From positions 1 to 15,731 of the forward strand of contig SFLN01000036.1 in NCBI GenBank assembly GCA_004554555.1: 15,731 nucleotides of DNA. The letters are read 5' to 3'. The stretch comes from [Eubacterium] saphenum. Lineage in GTDB: Bacteria > Bacillota > Clostridia > Oscillospirales > Ruminococcaceae. This document shows positions 13,906 to 15,731 of the stretch, piece after piece. Within the stretch, counting starts at the first letter, position 1, and every line of letters begins with the position of its first letter. Under the pieces are notes generated by a model. That model was not told where the DNA came from. It saw only the letters and a list, made by a program, of their open reading frames with translations, and did no database searches. A program made the position numbers and the translations under genes.

Positions 13906-15731
13906 TTAAACTTTGAGTTTATCAACCATTTCGAGCATAATCTTCGACTGCGATGAAAGCTCCTCGCAAGACGCCGCAGACTGCTGAGCCGTGGACGAGT
14001 TGTTCTGGATAACCTCGCTGATGTCGTTGATACCCTTGGTTGCCTGCTCGAGGTCATCAGCCTGCGCTGTCGAGTCGAGCGCGATTTCCTTGACCAAATC
14101 GGCAGCCTGCTTGGATTTTTCGGTAACGTTGTCGATTGCACCCGCAGCGTCGCGCGCGATTACGATTGACTTGCCGACAGCTTCAAGCGTGCTGTCGATG
14201 ATTGCTCTCGTGGAGTTTGCGGACTCGGCGGATTTTGCCGCGAGAGTTCCGACCTCGGTTGCCACAACAGCAAAGCCCTTTCCGGCTTCACCCGCGCGTG
14301 CCGCTTCAATAGACGCGTTGAGCGCGAGAATGTTCGTCTGGAACGCGATGTCCTCGATTGCCTTGATAACCTTTGCGATATCCTCGGACTTCTTCTCGAC
14401 AATATCCATCGCGTCGATAAGATTTTGCATCTGAACCGTCTGTTCCTGCATAATATTCGCGCAGTCAAGGCTGATTTCGGACGCAGAGCGCGCGTTTTCA
14501 GCGGTTTTGTTGACGTTCTCGCTTATTCCGGTAACCGTCGAAGAAAGCTCGTCGATTGTCGCAGACTGGCGCTGAGTACCCTCGGCAAGAGCCTGCGTGC
14601 CGCTTGCCATCTGCTCCGCACCGAGCGAAACGTTGTAGGAGGACTGCGAAACGTTCGAGATAATTTCGCCGAGATTTTCATGGATTTGCGCAAAAGCCTT
14701 CTCGATTGACAGGAAATCGCCCATATACGCAACCGACGGCTGCTTTGTGAAATCGCCCTCAGCCATTGACTCGAGCACGCCGACGATGTCCTGAACGTAG
14801 GAATTCAGCGTTTGCTTGGACTCGATAAGCTCGCTTGCAAGCTGACCGATTTCGTCGTTGTTGAACTTGAAATTGCGGCTCTCCTTGTTGAGGTCGATGT
14901 TCTTGATATCCTCGCACTCGGTGACAAGCGCCGCAATCGGCTTCTGGAAATCCTTCTTCATTACAATCACGAGGATAACCACGGCAACTCCCACAAGCAC
15001 AACGCAAATCGCGACGGTAACCAGAATTGTTCTGACAAGCGCGGAGTTGTAGGCGTCAGCGGAATAGCCAGCGAAATACGCGCCGATAATGTTGTCGTTC
15101 ACGTCCCTCATCGGCTCGTAGTGAACGAAATACTGGTCGCCGTTAATCTTTGTGCGGTCTTGGAAAACCTTGCCGTTTTTGATGCTCTCCCAGACAGCCG
15201 CGCCCATTTTCTGTCCCGTGATACGTTTTCCCGAGTCATCGAGAATGGTTGTGTTAAAGCGAACATTGCCGAGGAAAAGCGAGATTTCGCAGTCGGTCTG
15301 CGTTTTCAAATCATCGACAAAGCTTGTCTTTTCAAGGCAGGTTCCGACAAGGAAAGAGTAGCCGCCCATATCCTCGGTCAGATATGTAAGAATAAGGTCT
15401 TCGTTATCGACCGAGTACATACCGGTGCCGGGTTTGAAATTATCGGGAAGCTCGGCGTTGTCGGTTTTCCAAACAATCTCATCTTTTACGATAAGCGCGA
15501 GAAAATCGTATTCATCGCGCCTGTCGCTTTCCCACCACGTTTTCATCTGTTCGGTATCCTGCGTCATTCCGTGCGCAGCGACAGTCTTGCTGAGGAATTT
15601 CAGATCCTTAATCTCAGATTTAATCTCGCTCGCGATGGTATCCGTGCCGCTCTTTACCAGCGTAAACGTTGTATCACTCATATTCATCGTGTACATAAAC
15701 GCCGTAATCGTGACGGAAATTGCAACCGTGA
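13906..15731 (-). CDS. Methyl-accepting chemotaxis protein (5' end outside window)
   Basis: This is a transmembrane chemoreceptor that passes a ligand signal to CheA/CheW. The reading frame stays open to the window edge. Codons before the internal ATG at 15696 give TVAISVTITAF, part of the first membrane helix, so the true start lies beyond 15731. Counting from that ATG as residue 1, the extracellular sensor covers about 7-218 and looks like a Cache-type domain (FNTTILDDSGKRITGQKM at 147-164, YFVHYEPMRDVNDNIIGAYFAG at 189-210). The second membrane helix is about 223-246. A HAMP region (KKDFQKPIAALV onward) spans about 247-312. The signalling helices follow, with the highly conserved hairpin tip at about 449-485 (IAFQTNILALNASIEAARAGE, GKGFAVVATEV). 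It ends in VDKLKV without a CheR-tethering pentapeptide. It is convergent with the sigma genes. The ligand is unknown; a small organic acid is possible from the domain family, but this is an inference. Confidence 0.92.
   Translation of the reverse strand, partial: TVAISVTITAFMYTMNMSDTTFTLVKSGTDTIASEIKSEIKDLKFLSKTVAAHGMTQDTEQMKTWWESDRRDEYDFLALIVKDEIVWKTDNAELPDNFKPGTGMYSVDNEDLILTYLTEDMGGYSFLVGTCLEKTSFVDDLKTQTDCEISLFLGNVRFNTTILDDSGKRITGQKMGAAVWESIKNGKVFQDRTKINGDQYFVHYEPMRDVNDNIIGAYFAGYSADAYNSALVRTILVTVAICVVLVGVAVVILVIVMKKDFQKPIAALVTECEDIKNIDLNKESRNFKFNNDEIGQLASELIESKQTLNSYVQDIVGVLESMAEGDFTKQPSVAYMGDFLSIEKAFAQIHENLGEIISNVSQSSYNVSLGAEQMASGTQALAEGTQRQSATIDELSSTVTGISENVNKTAENARSASEISLDCANIMQEQTVQMQNLIDAMDIVEKKSEDIAKVIKAIEDIAFQTNILALNASIEAARAGEAGKGFAVVATEVGTLAAKSAESANSTRAIIDSTLEAVGKSIVIARDAAGAIDNVTEKSKQAADLVKEIALDSTAQADDLEQATKGINDISEVIQNNSSTAQQSAASCEELSSQSKIMLEMVDKLKV

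Overview
The window looks like chromosomal DNA of an anaerobic Firmicute of the class Clostridia, probably Ruminococcaceae/Oscillospiraceae-like; the family level is an inference. Coding DNA is moderately GC-rich while spacers are very AT-rich. Ribosome binding sites are strong AGGAGG types. Several promoters fit the sigma-A consensus closely. The dgt-dnaG-rpoD order is a familiar clostridial arrangement. No phage, insertion sequence, CRISPR array or defence system could be recognised.

Left part (1-4871): a fermentative D-lactate dehydrogenase gene on the minus strand is followed by a divergent EamA-family transporter with a near-perfect promoter. Next come a convergent small tandem DUF1508 (YegP-like) protein, a complete tRNA-Leu(UAA) with its own promoter and terminator, an AT-rich orphan gene with a DUF4177-like end (the most foreign-looking gene here), and a minus-strand serine-rich SGNH-hydrolase lipoprotein.

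Middle (4872-8570): a small protein with an SCP2-like N-terminal domain and a histone-H1-like Ala/Lys/Pro tail is transcribed divergently from a phosphoglucomutase/phosphomannomutase. The 318-bp spacer between them carries two good promoters and a perfect 24-bp palindrome. Then come rpmE (zinc-type ribosomal protein L31) and a YigZ/IMPACT-family gene.

Right part (8571-15731): a macromolecular-synthesis cluster runs dgt, dnaG, rpoD and then a second complete rpoD paralogue. dnaG and the first rpoD overlap by one base, and the second sigma gene follows after a 52-bp spacer holding a 12-bp tandem repeat and a TATAAT box. A strong terminator separates the cluster from a convergent methyl-accepting chemotaxis protein whose first codons lie outside the window.

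Most of the window is ordinary housekeeping DNA. The points most worth a second look are the tandem pair of primary-type sigma factors, the SCP2-plus-H1-tail protein, and the AT-rich DUF4177 gene behind the tRNA. I did not find convincing evidence of a new multi-gene system.
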